Source: Sandaracinus amylolyticus (lineage in GTDB: Bacteria > Myxococcota_A > Polyangia > Polyangiales > Sandaracinaceae). Taken from it: DNA of 64,000 bases. The notes under the pieces were generated by a model. That model made no database searches. It worked only from the letters and a program-made list of their open reading frames with translations, and was not told the origin of the DNA. Shown here piece by piece: positions 18,530 to 27,524 of this stretch. Made by a program: the position numbers and the translations under genes. The stretch covers positions 9,486,001 to 9,550,000 of the forward strand of contig NZ_CP070225.1 of assembly GCF_021631985.1 (NCBI RefSeq), written 5' to 3'. Position 1 is the first letter of the stretch, and the number at the start of each line of letters is the position of its first letter.

Positions 18530-20227
18530 TCAGAAGCGGAAGCGCGCCTCGAGGCGCAGCTCGCGCTCGAGCTCGGGCGCGTCCTCGTCCGACGGGTTCT
18601 CCTCGTTGTGCGCCTCGCGGTACATGAGCGCGAGGATCCCGGTGCTGCGGAAGAAGTACCAGTGGAGCGCGGCGCGCCACTGGAACGTGTCGAGCTGCTC
18701 GCGGTACGCCGGATCGCTCACCGGCTCCGAGCCCGCCGACCACGGCTGCACCTGCCACACGCCGCCGACGTCCGCCGCGAAGAAGAGCACGCGCGGGATG
18801 AGCAGCACGCCGAGCTGCACGTTGAACGCGCTCTGCACCGGGATGGTCTGGGGGTCGTCCATCACGAAGCGCGTGTAGTTCTCGACGCGCAGCGAGAAGT
18901 GCCAGACCTGCAGGAGCGAGAACGCGTTCGTCGCCGCGAAGCGCTCCGCCGGGCGCTGGTCGTACTTGCCGCCGACCGCGACGCCCCAGGTGAGCGGCAC
19001 CGCGGTGTAGAGGAACGGCGAGTCGAAGCGATCGAAGAAGCCGATCAGGTTGAACTGGAACGCGCCGCCCGCGGCCCACGCGAAGTTGCGATCGTCGCTG
19101 CGGAAGAAGCGACCGCCGACGTTGCCGGTGAACTCACCCGCGCCCGCCGCGCCCCACGCGCGGAAGCGAATCACGCCGCGCTCGTCGATCGGACCACCGA
19201 CCTCGAGGGCCGCGCCGTTCCCCTGCTCGAACGCGCGGTACATGTAGAACGGCGGATCGAGCAGCGGCTGGCGCGCCGCCGAGATGATCAGGCCCGGCGA
19301 CAGACCGCCGAAGCCGCTGTTGATCGAGATGTAGTGGCCGAGATCCGAGATCGGGATCTGGAAGTTCGCGAACGTGAGGCGGACGCGATCCTCGGCGCGC
19401 ACGTTGATGAGGAAGAACGAGTTCTCGATGAACGGGATCGGGCCGAGGGCACGCAGCTGCAGCAGCGTGAAGCCCGCCTCGGGCGTGTTCGTGATGCGCT
19501 CTTCGCTGCCCGACTGGTCGTAGTCCCAGCCGATGTTCGCGCCGACGCCGGCGACCACCGAGAAGCGCAGGCCGGGCGTGCCGTTGCACACCGTGACCTG
19601 GGGATCGAAGCGGCAGCCGAAGTCCGCGCAGTCGCTGCGACCGTCGAAGTCGTTGTCGATGCCGTCGCTGCAGAGCTCGTCGGTGCGCTCGCCGTTCGCG
19701 TCGCCGCCGCGGCCGATCAGATCCTCGACGCTCTGGCCCTCGCCGAGCTCGGGGAGATCCTCCTCGCTGCCCAGCGCCGCCGCACCGCTCGCGCTGCCGC
19801 TCGTCTGCGCGCCGCCGCGCCAGCTGCCCTGACACGCCGCGATCTGCGGGGTCTGGCAGTCGGCGTCCTCGCAGTCGACCATCTGGTCGCCGTCGTTGTC
19901 GATCCAGTCGCCACACGCCGCGCTGGTGCGCTCCTCGCCGCCGCCCGCGTGGCAGAGCTCGTTCTCGAAGCACTCCGCGTCGGCGCAGTCGACCAGGCCG
20001 TCGCCGTCGTCGTCGCGGCGATCGTTGCAGACCGTCTCGCTCGTGCTCGTCGGCGTGGGCGACGTCGCGGGAGTCGTCTCGGGCGAGCTCGGCGGCGGCG
20101 GCACCGGGGTCGCCTCGGTCGTCGTCGCGTCGTCCTGTGCGCGCGCGACGCTTGGCGGGCAGGCGATCGCGAGCGCGATCACGGGCAGGAGGAGCGCGGC
20201 CGCGCCGCGCAGTCGGAGGTGCTTCAT
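18530..20227 (-). CDS. Secreted protein with Asp/Cys calcium-type repeats and probable beta-barrel
   Basis: A 565-residue exported protein. After a signal peptide ending SVARAQ and a Pro/Thr/Ser linker come four Cys-containing repeats of the type CNDRRDDDGDGLVDCADAEC, like thrombospondin type 3 calcium loops (DxDxDGxxDC). The remaining 350 residues alternate aromatic and small residues and end in LRLEARFRF, an aromatic C-terminus typical of outer-membrane beta-barrels. It is probably an outer-membrane protein displaying calcium-binding repeats. Alternative starts upstream to 20317 lack a signal peptide. The 43-nt gap to the preceding repeat lipoprotein supports one operon. Confidence 0.8.
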   Translation of the reverse strand: MKHLRLRGAAALLLPVIALAIACPPSVARAQDDATTTEATPVPPPPSSPETTPATSPTPTSTSETVCNDRRDDDGDGLVDCADAECFENELCHAGGGEERTSAACGDWIDNDGDQMVDCEDADCQTPQIAACQGSWRGGAQTSGSASGAAALGSEEDLPELGEGQSVEDLIGRGGDANGERTDELCSDGIDNDFDGRSDCADFGCRFDPQVTVCNGTPGLRFSVVAGVGANIGWDYDQSGSEERITNTPEAGFTLLQLRALGPIPFIENSFFLINVRAEDRVRLTFANFQIPISDLGHYISINSGFGGLSPGLIISAARQPLLDPPFYMYRAFEQGNGAALEVGGPIDERGVIRFRAWGAAGAGEFTGNVGGRFFRSDDRNFAWAAGGAFQFNLIGFFDRFDSPFLYTAVPLTWGVAVGGKYDQRPAERFAATNAFSLLQVWHFSLRVENYTRFVMDDPQTIPVQSAFNVQLGVLLIPRVLFFAADVGGVWQVQPWSAGSEPVSDPAYREQLDTFQWRAALHWYFFRSTGILALMYREAHNEENPSDEDAPELERELRLEARFRF

Positions 20228-20270
20228 CGGACCCTTGTCTTTCTGAGGAGCGAGCGGAGCGAGGAGTAAG

Positions 20271-22028
20271 TCAGCCGCAGACGCGCGAGCGACCGCCTGC
20301 GTCGACGCAGAGGTCACGGGTCAGCGGGTCGTAGTTGCAGTCCCAGTCGTCGCAGTCGACGAAGCCGTCGCCGTCGCCGTCGACGCCGTCCTCGCACGCA
20401 TCGCGTGCCTGGGTGGAGGGATCCTGGAGGACGTAGCCGCCGCTCAGCTCGGGCAGCGGCTGCTCGAAGATCGCGCTCTCGCGGCAGGGCGCGCGGATCA
20501 CCGCGCACACGGTGAGCGGCTCTTCGGGCCGCTCCTCGCTGGTCGCCGCGTAGCAGTGCGCCGGCGTCCCGTCGCCGAGCATGCAGCCCTGGCCCACGGT
20601 GCACGGCAGCGCGATCGTGAACGAGATGTCGACGACGTCGCGGCACGAGAAGTCCGAGCAGTCGCCGAACCCGTTGCCGTCGTTGTCGCGTCCGTCGCGG
20701 CAGCGATCGAAGCTGCGCTCGCCCTGGAGGCGGCACGCCGCGACGATCGCGCGATCGGTCGAGCGCGAGCACGAGTAGTCGCCGCAGTCCGCGAAGCCGT
20801 TGCCGTCGTTGTCGATGCCGTCGGTGCAGCGCGTGAGGTCGGTCTCCGCGCGGCTCGTGCAGTACTCGACCGCCTCGGGGCTCGCGCCGCGATCCGCCAT
20901 CGTGCAGGAGAAGTCCGCGCAGTCGATGAAACGATCGCCCTCGTTGTCGACGCCGTCGCTGCACTCCTCGAGCGTCGTCTCGTCGGCCTGGGCGCAGAAC
21001 TCCATGATCTCCGGCGCCCCACGCGAGCACCCGAAGTCGTTGCAGTCGACGAACCCGTTGCGGTCGTTGTCGACGCCGTCCATGCACCGCTCGAGGGTGT
21101 TCTCGAGCACGCTCGCGCAGAACTCGGCGATCGCGGGCTCGGTCGAGCGCGAGCAGCCGAAGTCGGCGCAGTCGATGAAGTTGTTAGCGTCGTTGTCGAC
21201 GCCGTCCATGCAGCGATCGAGCGTGTTCTCCGGCCCGTTGCGGCCCTCGCAGTACAGGACGATGCGCATGTCGGTGCTGGTCGCGCACTGCTGGTCCGCG
21301 CAGTCGACCGCCATGTCGCCGTCGTTGTCGATCGCGTCGCTGCAGCGCGCGATCGTGTCCTCTCCGCCCTGGCACGCCGCGTTGGTGCGGCAGTCGGGGT
21401 CGCGGCAGTCGGTCGCGCCGTCCGCGTCGTCGTCCGCGCCGTTGCCGCAGTCGAGCTCGCCGCCGGTGCACACCGCCGCGCTCGCGCAGTCGGTGTCGTC
21501 GCAGTCGAAGAGGCCGTCGCCGTCGTCGTCGCGATCGTCGCCGCACTCGGTCTCGCGCTCGCACACCGTCACGAACGCGTTGTTGCGGCAGCCGTTGTCC
21601 GCGCAGTCCGCGAAGCCGTTGCCGTCGTCGTCGTAGCCGTTGCTGCAGAGCTCGTCGGTGAGCTCGATCGAGCAGCAGAGCTCGAGGATCCCCTGGCAGC
21701 TGCGATCACCGCAGTCGAACTGACCGTCGTCGTCGTTGTCGATGCGATCGCTGCACGAGACCGCGTCGTCCTCGGGCTCGATCGTCGGGACCTGGCGGAT
21801 GATCTCGTCGCACCACCCGCGCATGATGCAGTCCTCGTCGAGGCAGTCGACGAGGCGATCGAAGTCGTCGTCGTGCCCGTTCTGGCACGTCTCTTCGTCG
21901 GTCTCGTAGCCGAGCGGCGGGCCCTCGGGGACCAGGTTCGGGTCGAAGCAGCCGGGCAGCAGCGTGGCGGTCAGCGCGAGCAGGGCCGCGATCGACGCAC
22001 GAGAACGTTGGAGGTCCAAGCGATTCAC
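20271..22028 (-). CDS. Cys-rich lipoprotein with many Asp/Gly calcium-type repeats
   Basis: A 585-residue lipoprotein (lipobox LPGC) made almost entirely of a dozen or more units with the pattern C-x-DGxDNDxDGxxDCxDxxC, for example CSDGVDNEGDRFIDCADFSC. Each carries paired cysteines and acidic oxygen ligands like thrombospondin type 3 repeats, so a rigid, calcium-loaded, disulphide-bonded rod on the cell surface is the likely structure. The start is a GTG (22028). It lies between a secreted nuclease-like gene and the repeat-bearing barrel gene, and may concentrate Ca for the nucleases or bind a ligand; both roles are inference. Confidence 0.82.
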   Translation of the reverse strand: MNRLDLQRSRASIAALLALTATLLPGCFDPNLVPEGPPLGYETDEETCQNGHDDDFDRLVDCLDEDCIMRGWCDEIIRQVPTIEPEDDAVSCSDRIDNDDDGQFDCGDRSCQGILELCCSIELTDELCSNGYDDDGNGFADCADNGCRNNAFVTVCERETECGDDRDDDGDGLFDCDDTDCASAAVCTGGELDCGNGADDDADGATDCRDPDCRTNAACQGGEDTIARCSDAIDNDGDMAVDCADQQCATSTDMRIVLYCEGRNGPENTLDRCMDGVDNDANNFIDCADFGCSRSTEPAIAEFCASVLENTLERCMDGVDNDRNGFVDCNDFGCSRGAPEIMEFCAQADETTLEECSDGVDNEGDRFIDCADFSCTMADRGASPEAVEYCTSRAETDLTRCTDGIDNDGNGFADCGDYSCSRSTDRAIVAACRLQGERSFDRCRDGRDNDGNGFGDCSDFSCRDVVDISFTIALPCTVGQGCMLGDGTPAHCYAATSEERPEEPLTVCAVIRAPCRESAIFEQPLPELSGGYVLQDPSTQARDACEDGVDGDGDGFVDCDDWDCNYDPLTRDLCVDAGGRSRVCG

Positions 22029-22058
22029 TTTTCAGCAGAGGCCGCGCGAACGGCGGTG

Positions 22059-23072
22059 TCAGTGGGATGCGTGCGACCAGCGCGTGCCGTCGGGCGCGGT
22101 GCCGTGACCGCGGAGGCAGGACGCGCGCTCGCGGCCGTACCAGCGGCCGAAGGGAACGGCGATCATGCAGGAGCCCTGCTCGGTGCGCGTGGTGCCGAGC
22201 TGTCCCGACGCGCGCTCCGAGGCCAGGCGCGCGCGCAGCGGCTCGGCGAGCGCGGGCGGGGTGTACGCGGGGAGCTCTCCGAGGCGCGCGTAGCGGCGCA
22301 CCATCTCGAGCAGCTGGTAGTTCGGGACGTCGGCGGCGAGCGTCGCGAGCGTCGCGTCCTCGCGCACCCGGCGGGCACCGGCCTCGACCGCGCTCTCGTC
22401 GGCGCGGATCTCGTCGTTGCAGACCCACGCGCACTCCGCGTAGGTGTCGTTGTGCTGCATCGACTCCGAGTGGCCGTCGTGGGTCGAGATGAGGCGGTTG
22501 TAGTGGTGCTCGCGGCTCGGGTCCTCGTCGGCCGAGTGCACCGAGGTCATCACGTAGTCGGGCACGCCGTGGGCCCACATGCCGCGGCGGTTCTCGATCG
22601 CCTCGCGCTGCGCGCGGATGTACTCGGGGCGCGTCGGGCTGTCGTCGACCATGTAGGCCATCGCGAAGCCCTGCGAGATGTGGCTCATCGCGAGGTCGGG
22701 GCAGTCCATCAGGAGGCGCCCGTAGCCGTCGCGATTGCCGTCGGTCGTGCAGTGCCAGGTGCCGCGACGCCCGTTGGCCAGCGCCTGCTTCGCGATCACG
22801 AAGAGCTCGTAGGGGTGCCAGTCGCCCCACTGGTGCGCGGGGCCGAAGCTCTCGAGGGTGTTGAACCCGCCGAGGCGGCACTGCGAGCCCGAGAGCGGGC
22901 CGCCCTGCACGCGGAAGCTGTCGCCGTCGTTGAAGCGAACGGGGACGAGCTGGCCGTTGACGAACACGCGCGTCCACTCGTCGGCGATCGCGTGAGGTGG
23001 CGTGCCGGCCGAGCTCCCGAGCACGAGGGCGAGCACGAGCAGGACCGCGAGATTCAGGACGCTCTTCCGCAC
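22059..23072 (-). CDS. Secreted SNase-like nuclease, divergent
   Basis: A 337-residue protein with a signal peptide and an SNase-like domain: RFNDGDSFRV, then CRLGGFNTLESFG and GYGRLLMDCPD. The two Arg and the Glu of the nuclease site are kept, while the usual Asp of VDTPE is Asn here, so activity or metal use may differ. The C-terminal 150 residues contain extra Cys and His. GTG start at 23072. First gene of the five-gene minus-strand cluster ending at 16983. Confidence 0.8.
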   Translation of the reverse strand: MRKSVLNLAVLLVLALVLGSSAGTPPHAIADEWTRVFVNGQLVPVRFNDGDSFRVQGGPLSGSQCRLGGFNTLESFGPAHQWGDWHPYELFVIAKQALANGRRGTWHCTTDGNRDGYGRLLMDCPDLAMSHISQGFAMAYMVDDSPTRPEYIRAQREAIENRRGMWAHGVPDYVMTSVHSADEDPSREHHYNRLISTHDGHSESMQHNDTYAECAWVCNDEIRADESAVEAGARRVREDATLATLAADVPNYQLLEMVRRYARLGELPAYTPPALAEPLRARLASERASGQLGTTRTEQGSCMIAVPFGRWYGRERASCLRGHGTAPDGTRWSHASH

Positions 23073-23103
23073 CGGATGGGCTCCGCGACACGGCTCGGGG
23101 CCG

Positions 23104-23142
23104 AAAAAAAGAAGCCGCCATCCAACGACGTCGGAGGGCGGC
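23104..23142 (-). terminator. Rho-independent terminator
   Basis: On the minus strand a GCCGCC/GGCGGC stem is followed by TTCTTTTTTT. It lies about 215 bp after the XRE gene stop and just before the nuclease operon start, so it would end XRE transcripts. This is the clearest intrinsic terminator in the window. The 23143-23359 stretch shows no gene. Confidence 0.72.
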
Positions 23143-23359
23143 TGTCAACCTGACTTGGAGGTACCCGGTCACAGGGCCAGCGGCGGGGCGATCCGGTGAC
23201 GTGTGGCCATCACTGCGCGAGCGGCGAGCGGCGTGTCGGTCGTTGGCGGTGGGGCAGACGTGCCACGCGCACGGCTGTTCCCGCTTCGCAGATCACCTCC
23301 GGGACGCAGGTGCGCGCCACAGCGCTTGCGAGTCGAGGGTCGCGGCGCGAGCGCGCGGA

Positions 23360-23806
23360 TCACGACCTCAGTCGCGCCCGGGCTTCGTCGAGCGAGATGC
23401 GCGATGCCGTGAGGTGCAGCAGGAAGCGCGCGAGCACCGGGCGCAGCGCGGCCGCCGGTACGCCGAGCGCGTCGGCGGCGAGATAGACCGCCGCCTGGAG
23501 CGCTTCGATCGTGGGAGCTTCGTCGCTCGGCGGAGGCGGTTTCGACGCGTCGACCGGCGGGGCGGGCGGCGCGGGGAGGGTGACCCCGATCGCCTCGGCG
23601 ACGGTGGCGGCGATCGCCGAGTCGCGCTCCGCGATCGCCGCGACGAGCGCCGTGCGCATCGGCCCCTGCGGCACGGTCTCGCCCGCCTCCCACCGCGCCA
23701 CGGTGCGCGGAGCGAGGCCGAGGAGGGCGGCGAGCTCCTTCTGCCGGAGACCGATCGTCACCCGTGCGTCGCGAAGGGTCTCGTGGATCGAGCGACGGCG
23801 CGCCAT
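23360..23806 (-). CDS. XRE-family helix-turn-helix regulator
   Basis: A 148-residue cytoplasmic protein. Residues 5-60 form a Cro/CI-type helix-turn-helix (IGLRQKELAALLGLAPRTVA, then RWEAGETVP). A Pro/Ala-rich linker leads to an all-helical C-terminal part (EALQAAVYLAADALGVPAAA) that may dimerise. ATG 23806 begins right before the domain. A remarkable array of palindromes (23890-24164) sits directly upstream, so the protein may bind those sites and control itself; this is inference from position. Confidence 0.82.
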   Translation of the reverse strand: MARRRSIHETLRDARVTIGLRQKELAALLGLAPRTVARWEAGETVPQGPMRTALVAAIAERDSAIAATVAEAIGVTLPAPPAPPVDASKPPPPSDEAPTIEALQAAVYLAADALGVPAAALRPVLARFLLHLTASRISLDEARARLRS

Positions 23807-23889
23807 GAGGCGACGGTACGACAGCAGGACGACATCTGTCATGCCCACGCCGCCTCCGAGCTCGCGGTCCTACGACACCGCGCATGGAG

Positions 23890-24164
23890 TGTCGTCCGCG
23901 CGACGACAGCGACCAGGGTCGAGCCCTCGGCTCGTCTCCTCCGCGATGACAGGGCGACCTAGTCGTGTCGCCCGCCGTCATCGCGCGAGGGACAGGGTCG
24001 CGGTGACGCCTCCAAGATGTCATCCCGACATGACATGGTGAACGCTCGACGCTTCGTGCTGTCGTCGGCGCGAGGACATCGCGAAGACGTGACCCTTCGT
24101 GCTGTCGTCCGCGCGACGACGCGGACAGGCTCGCAGGGCTCGCGGTGTCATCCGCGCGATGACA
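23890..24164. repeat. Array of seven ~19-bp palindromes at 42-43 bp spacing
   Basis: Units begin at 23890, 23933, 23976, 24018, 24060, 24103 and 24146. The best units are TGTCGTCCGCGCGACGACA (first) and TGTCATCCGCGCGATGACA (last), with 7-bp arms TGTCRTC/GAYGACA around a 5-bp CGCGC-like centre. Unit 4 is ATGTCAT/ATGACAT with a 6-bp centre; units 2, 3, 5 and 6 have one to a few arm mismatches. Spacings are 43, 43, 42, 42, 43, 43, close to four helical turns, while the intervening 23-24 bp differ. Units 2 and 3 together form a 44-bp inverted repeat (23942-23985). The array fills the gap between the lnt stop and the XRE start and looks like an operator array. Confidence 0.85.
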
Positions 24165-24168
24165 GCCG

Positions 24169-25776
24169 TCAGGTGCTGGTCGAGTCGAGCCCCGACGGAC
24201 GCGCGCGCTTCGGAAGATAGCGAGCGGGCAAGAAGCCCATCAGCGCGATCGCGAGCAGCGCGACCCAGCCCGGCCATGCGCCGAGCAGCTCGTAGAGCGT
24301 GGTGCCGCCCTCGAGCATCGCGACCGAGCCCACCAGATTCGCGCGCACGAACGTGCCGCTCTGCTCGGTGATGCGCCCCGCGGCGTCGATGATCGCGCTC
24401 ACGCCCGAGTTCGTCGCGCGGATGAGGTATCGGCGGTGCTCGACCGCGCGGAAGCGCGCGAGGTGCAGGTGCACCCAGGGCTCCTGGGTGTCGCCGAACC
24501 ACGAGTCGTTCGTGATGTTCACGAGCAGGTGGGGATCACCCTGGGCCTCGGCGCGGCGCACGAACGCCGAGACGATGTCCTCGTAGCAGATGAGCACCGA
24601 GAGCCGGTACGTGTTGCCGTCGCGCGCGGTGAACGGGACCGCCGCGGGATCGTCGCCCGGCGTGAACCGGCCGCTCATCGGCGAGATCTCGTAGACGATC
24701 GGGAACCAGTCGCCGAAGGGGATGTACTCGCCGAACGCGAGCAGATACGTCTTGTCGTAGACGCCGACGATCTCGCCGCTCGCGTCGGTCACGAACGCGG
24801 TGTTGCGATCCTGCTCGGCGCCCTCGGCGGTCACGTGCTGGCGCAGCGCGCCGAACACGATCGGCACCCGCACCTGGTCGAGCCCGAGGCGCCGCGCCCA
24901 GCGCCAGTCGCGCACGTTCGTGAGCCCGTTGGGCAGGAAGTACGTCACCGCCGACTCGGGCCACACGACGAGATCGGGATCGTGCTCCGCGGCGATCTCC
25001 GCGGTCTGCTCGACGTGGCGGCGCACGCCCATCGCGGGGTTCTGCCACTTCTCGAAGAGCCCCATGTTCGTCTGCACGACGCCCACGGTGAGCTGCGGCG
25101 CGGCCGCGATGCGCGCATCGGTCTCGTGGAGGCGATACGCGCCGTACCCGCACGCGAAGAGCACCGACGCGAGCGCGATGCCGGGCCAGAGCTTCGGGAT
25201 GCGGCGCTCGCGCGTCCACGTGCTGCCCGCGTCGTAGAGCGCGCCCGCGACGACCATCGCGAGCGCGGTGCACATCATCGGGCCGCCGAGATCGGCGATC
25301 TGCATCAGCAGCGGGACCGGGTGGAACGCGCTCCCGTAGTAGTGCTCGAAGAGCATCGGGAAGAGCGCCTCGGTCGCGAGGTACGCCGCGACGAGCGCCG
25401 GGGTCGCCGAGAACCCGCGGGCGCGGGCGCGCGCCCAGAGCGCGAGGATCGCGACGAACTGCAGGCCCTGGAACAGATAGAAGATCGACGCGAAGAGCAG
25501 GCAGACGACGACCGGGAACCCCGAGAAGTCCACCAGCGTGTTGGTCAGCCAGTAGAAGCCGCCGAGCTCCGCGACGTAGCCGAAGAAGAGCGCGCGCCAG
25601 AAGAACCACTTCCCCTGGGGGCGCTCGAAGCCGCCGCGCGTCTCGAGCGGATCGAAGACGAAGAGCGCGGGGATGATGCCGAAGAACGCGAGCGGCCAGA
25701 TGCCGAACCCCGCGAACCCGAGGAACATCAGCACCGCGGAGATCACGAGCAGCGCCCAGGGGCGCGCGCGGATCAC
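24169..25776 (-). CDS. lnt: Apolipoprotein N-acyltransferase
   Basis: A 535-residue protein with about seven hydrophobic segments in the first 200 residues, then a periplasmic nitrilase domain and a final membrane helix. The catalytic triad can be placed at Glu274 (WPESAV), Lys342 (YDKTYL) and Cys397 (LICYED). Lnt adds the third acyl chain to lipoproteins at the inner membrane, fitting the many lipoproteins here. GTG 25776 is chosen; TTG 25839 would overlap the response regulator by 41 nt. It follows that regulator by 22 nt, so co-transcription is likely. Confidence 0.92.
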   Translation of the reverse strand: MIRARPWALLVISAVLMFLGFAGFGIWPLAFFGIIPALFVFDPLETRGGFERPQGKWFFWRALFFGYVAELGGFYWLTNTLVDFSGFPVVVCLLFASIFYLFQGLQFVAILALWARARARGFSATPALVAAYLATEALFPMLFEHYYGSAFHPVPLLMQIADLGGPMMCTALAMVVAGALYDAGSTWTRERRIPKLWPGIALASVLFACGYGAYRLHETDARIAAAPQLTVGVVQTNMGLFEKWQNPAMGVRRHVEQTAEIAAEHDPDLVVWPESAVTYFLPNGLTNVRDWRWARRLGLDQVRVPIVFGALRQHVTAEGAEQDRNTAFVTDASGEIVGVYDKTYLLAFGEYIPFGDWFPIVYEISPMSGRFTPGDDPAAVPFTARDGNTYRLSVLICYEDIVSAFVRRAEAQGDPHLLVNITNDSWFGDTQEPWVHLHLARFRAVEHRRYLIRATNSGVSAIIDAAGRITEQSGTFVRANLVGSVAMLEGGTTLYELLGAWPGWVALLAIALMGFLPARYLPKRARPSGLDSTST

Positions 25777-25798
25777 CAGCGGGGTCTTCGGGGCCGAC

Positions 25799-26200
25799 TC
25801 ACTTGCCGCGTGCGGCGAGCGCTTTGCGGACCTTGCCAACGAGCTCCTCGGTCTTGAAGGGCTTGGTGACGTAGTGCCGCGCGCCGGCGTTGATGCCGGC
25901 GATCACGTCGCGCGCCTGGGTCTTCGCGGTGAGCATCACGACCGGCACACGGCCGAGCACCGGGTCCGCCTTCAGCTTGGTCGCGAGCGTGAGCCCGTCC
26001 ATGCGCGGCATCATCAGGTCCGTGACGATCACGTCGGGCACGAACCCGCCGGTGAGGCGTGTGTACGCGTCCTGTCCGTCGACCGCGGTCGTCACGTCGC
26101 CCACCGTGCCGAGGATCTTGCTCAGCATGCGCCGCAGATCGTCTTCGTCCTCGACGACGAAGATCTTCGGGCGGCCGGTGGTCGGAGGCGCGGACACCAT
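25799..26200 (-). CDS. Single-domain response regulator
   Basis: A 133-residue CheY-like receiver. The acidic pair is in VVEDEDD, the phosphoacceptor Asp in VIVTDLMMPRMDG, Thr in MLTAKT and the conserved Lys in YVTKPFKTEEL, so it should be fully phosphorylatable. There is no output domain. ATG 26200 has no clear ribosome site. It sits between a lipoprotein gene and lnt, with no histidine kinase nearby, so its partner is encoded elsewhere. Confidence 0.92.
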   Translation of the reverse strand: MVSAPPTTGRPKIFVVEDEDDLRRMLSKILGTVGDVTTAVDGQDAYTRLTGGFVPDVIVTDLMMPRMDGLTLATKLKADPVLGRVPVVMLTAKTQARDVIAGINAGARHYVTKPFKTEELVGKVRKALAARGK

Positions 26201-26253
26201 CGGAGGGCAGCGAGGCTAGCATACGACCGGGTCGGGGTCCGGGTCGCGGCGGG

Positions 26254-27417
26254 CTACCGAGCGCAGCGGAGCGGGGTCGCGACGACGAGCGGGCGCGTGG
26301 TGGGGTCGTCCTGCTCGACGGCGACGACCAACGCGCCGGTGTCGGTGCGGAGGACCTCGGCGTCGCGCGCGTCGGCGGACATCGGGACGAGCGCGCGACG
26401 CGCGCCGTCGGGCGCGAACACGCCGACGTACCACTGGGTGTCATCGGCGACCGGGACGAGATAGCTGCCGCCGGTCCAGGTGACCTCGAAGCGATGGAGC
26501 GGGCGGGTGTCGCCGAGCTCGAGCTCGATACGCGCCGCGATCTCGCCTCCGGCGTCGACCTGCACGGCGTGCAGCGCGTCGGGGGGATCGGCGGGCGTCT
26601 CGCGCTCGCTCCACACGACCCAGAGCGCGCCGTCGCGCAGCACCGAGGACGCGTGTCCGAGCGCGCGAGCCGAGAGCTGCGTGGTCGCGATGCGTGCTCC
26701 GGCGCGGTCGAACTGGTCGATCCCGATCCCGTCGGTCTTGAAGCCGACGAGCACGAAGCTGCCGTCCTCGTGCAGCTGGCGCCGCGACGAACCGAGCAGC
26801 AGGCCGAGCGTCCTCCGGAGCGGGACGCGCTCGAGCACGCGGCCCGCACGATCGGCGCGCACGAGCTGGAAGGCATCGGGGACGACGCCGCGCCGCATCG
26901 CGAGCCAGGTGAGGGTCTCGCCGTCAGAGCGCAGGTCCCACACGACTTCGTCGGTGTCGAGCGCGACCGTGCGGGTGTAGCCGTCGGGGTCGACGATCGC
27001 GAGCGTGCTCGCCCTCGCCGCGTCGGTGTCCTCGTGGGCCAACGCGTGGAGCGCGCAGTCGCCCGCGGCGGTCGGCTCGATCGCCAACGACGACACGTTC
27101 ACGCGCACGCTCGACACGGTGAGCGCGGGCCCGCGCGGCATGCCGTCGGAGTCGATCTCGAGGGCACGGACCTCGTTCGCGCCGTCCAGGACTCGGCGAT
27201 ACGCCACCGCCGCGCCGCCGCGGTGTGCGCCGAAGCCCACCTCGCTTCCGAGGTCGAGCACCACCGACTCACCGCGCTCCCAGGTCTCGCAAAGGTCGAG
27301 CGGCGCGGGCGGTGGTGGCGCCGCGCAGGGTGGGGGCGGCGGGATCTCGAGCGCGGTCTTGGCTCCACAACCGGTCGTCGCGAGCGCCACGAGGAGCACC
27401 GTCCAACAACGAGGCAT
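26254..27417 (-). CDS. Predicted lipoprotein, beta-propeller-like
   Basis: A 387-residue lipoprotein with lipobox TTGC and a short Pro-rich linker. The body has repeated beta-strand units ending in WDLRSDGETLTWL, GSFVLVGFKTDGIGI and ALWVVWSERETP, suggesting a six- or seven-bladed propeller. No catalytic motif was seen. ATG 27417 starts the signal peptide. It is divergent from the debranching-like enzyme (108 bp between starts) and 53 nt before the response regulator. Confidence 0.72.
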   Translation of the reverse strand: MPRCWTVLLVALATTGCGAKTALEIPPPPPCAAPPPPAPLDLCETWERGESVVLDLGSEVGFGAHRGGAAVAYRRVLDGANEVRALEIDSDGMPRGPALTVSSVRVNVSSLAIEPTAAGDCALHALAHEDTDAARASTLAIVDPDGYTRTVALDTDEVVWDLRSDGETLTWLAMRRGVVPDAFQLVRADRAGRVLERVPLRRTLGLLLGSSRRQLHEDGSFVLVGFKTDGIGIDQFDRAGARIATTQLSARALGHASSVLRDGALWVVWSERETPADPPDALHAVQVDAGGEIAARIELELGDTRPLHRFEVTWTGGSYLVPVADDTQWYVGVFAPDGARRALVPMSADARDAEVLRTDTGALVVAVEQDDPTTRPLVVATPLRCAR

Positions 27418-27524
27418 GCCGCCAGATAGCGAATCCAGGCACGAGGCGCACGCCCGAGGCGAGGTGCCTCGCACTCGTCCGAGGGCATCGCGCGTGCTTC
27501 GGTCGTCGGGCGGAGGGCTCCTGC

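Noticed and set aside
23890-24164. Possible CRISPR array
   Set aside because: Repeats are only ~19 bp, degenerate and palindromic with 23-24 bp between them, and no cas genes are nearby; an operator-type array fits better.
24017-24220. Small plus-strand reading frame through the palindrome array
   Set aside because: The 42-43 bp period is not a multiple of three and no ribosome site or conserved product is visible; the DNA pattern explains it.
25777-25839. TTG start for lnt at 25839
   Set aside because: It would overlap the response regulator by 41 nt; GTG 25776 starts right before the first membrane helix.
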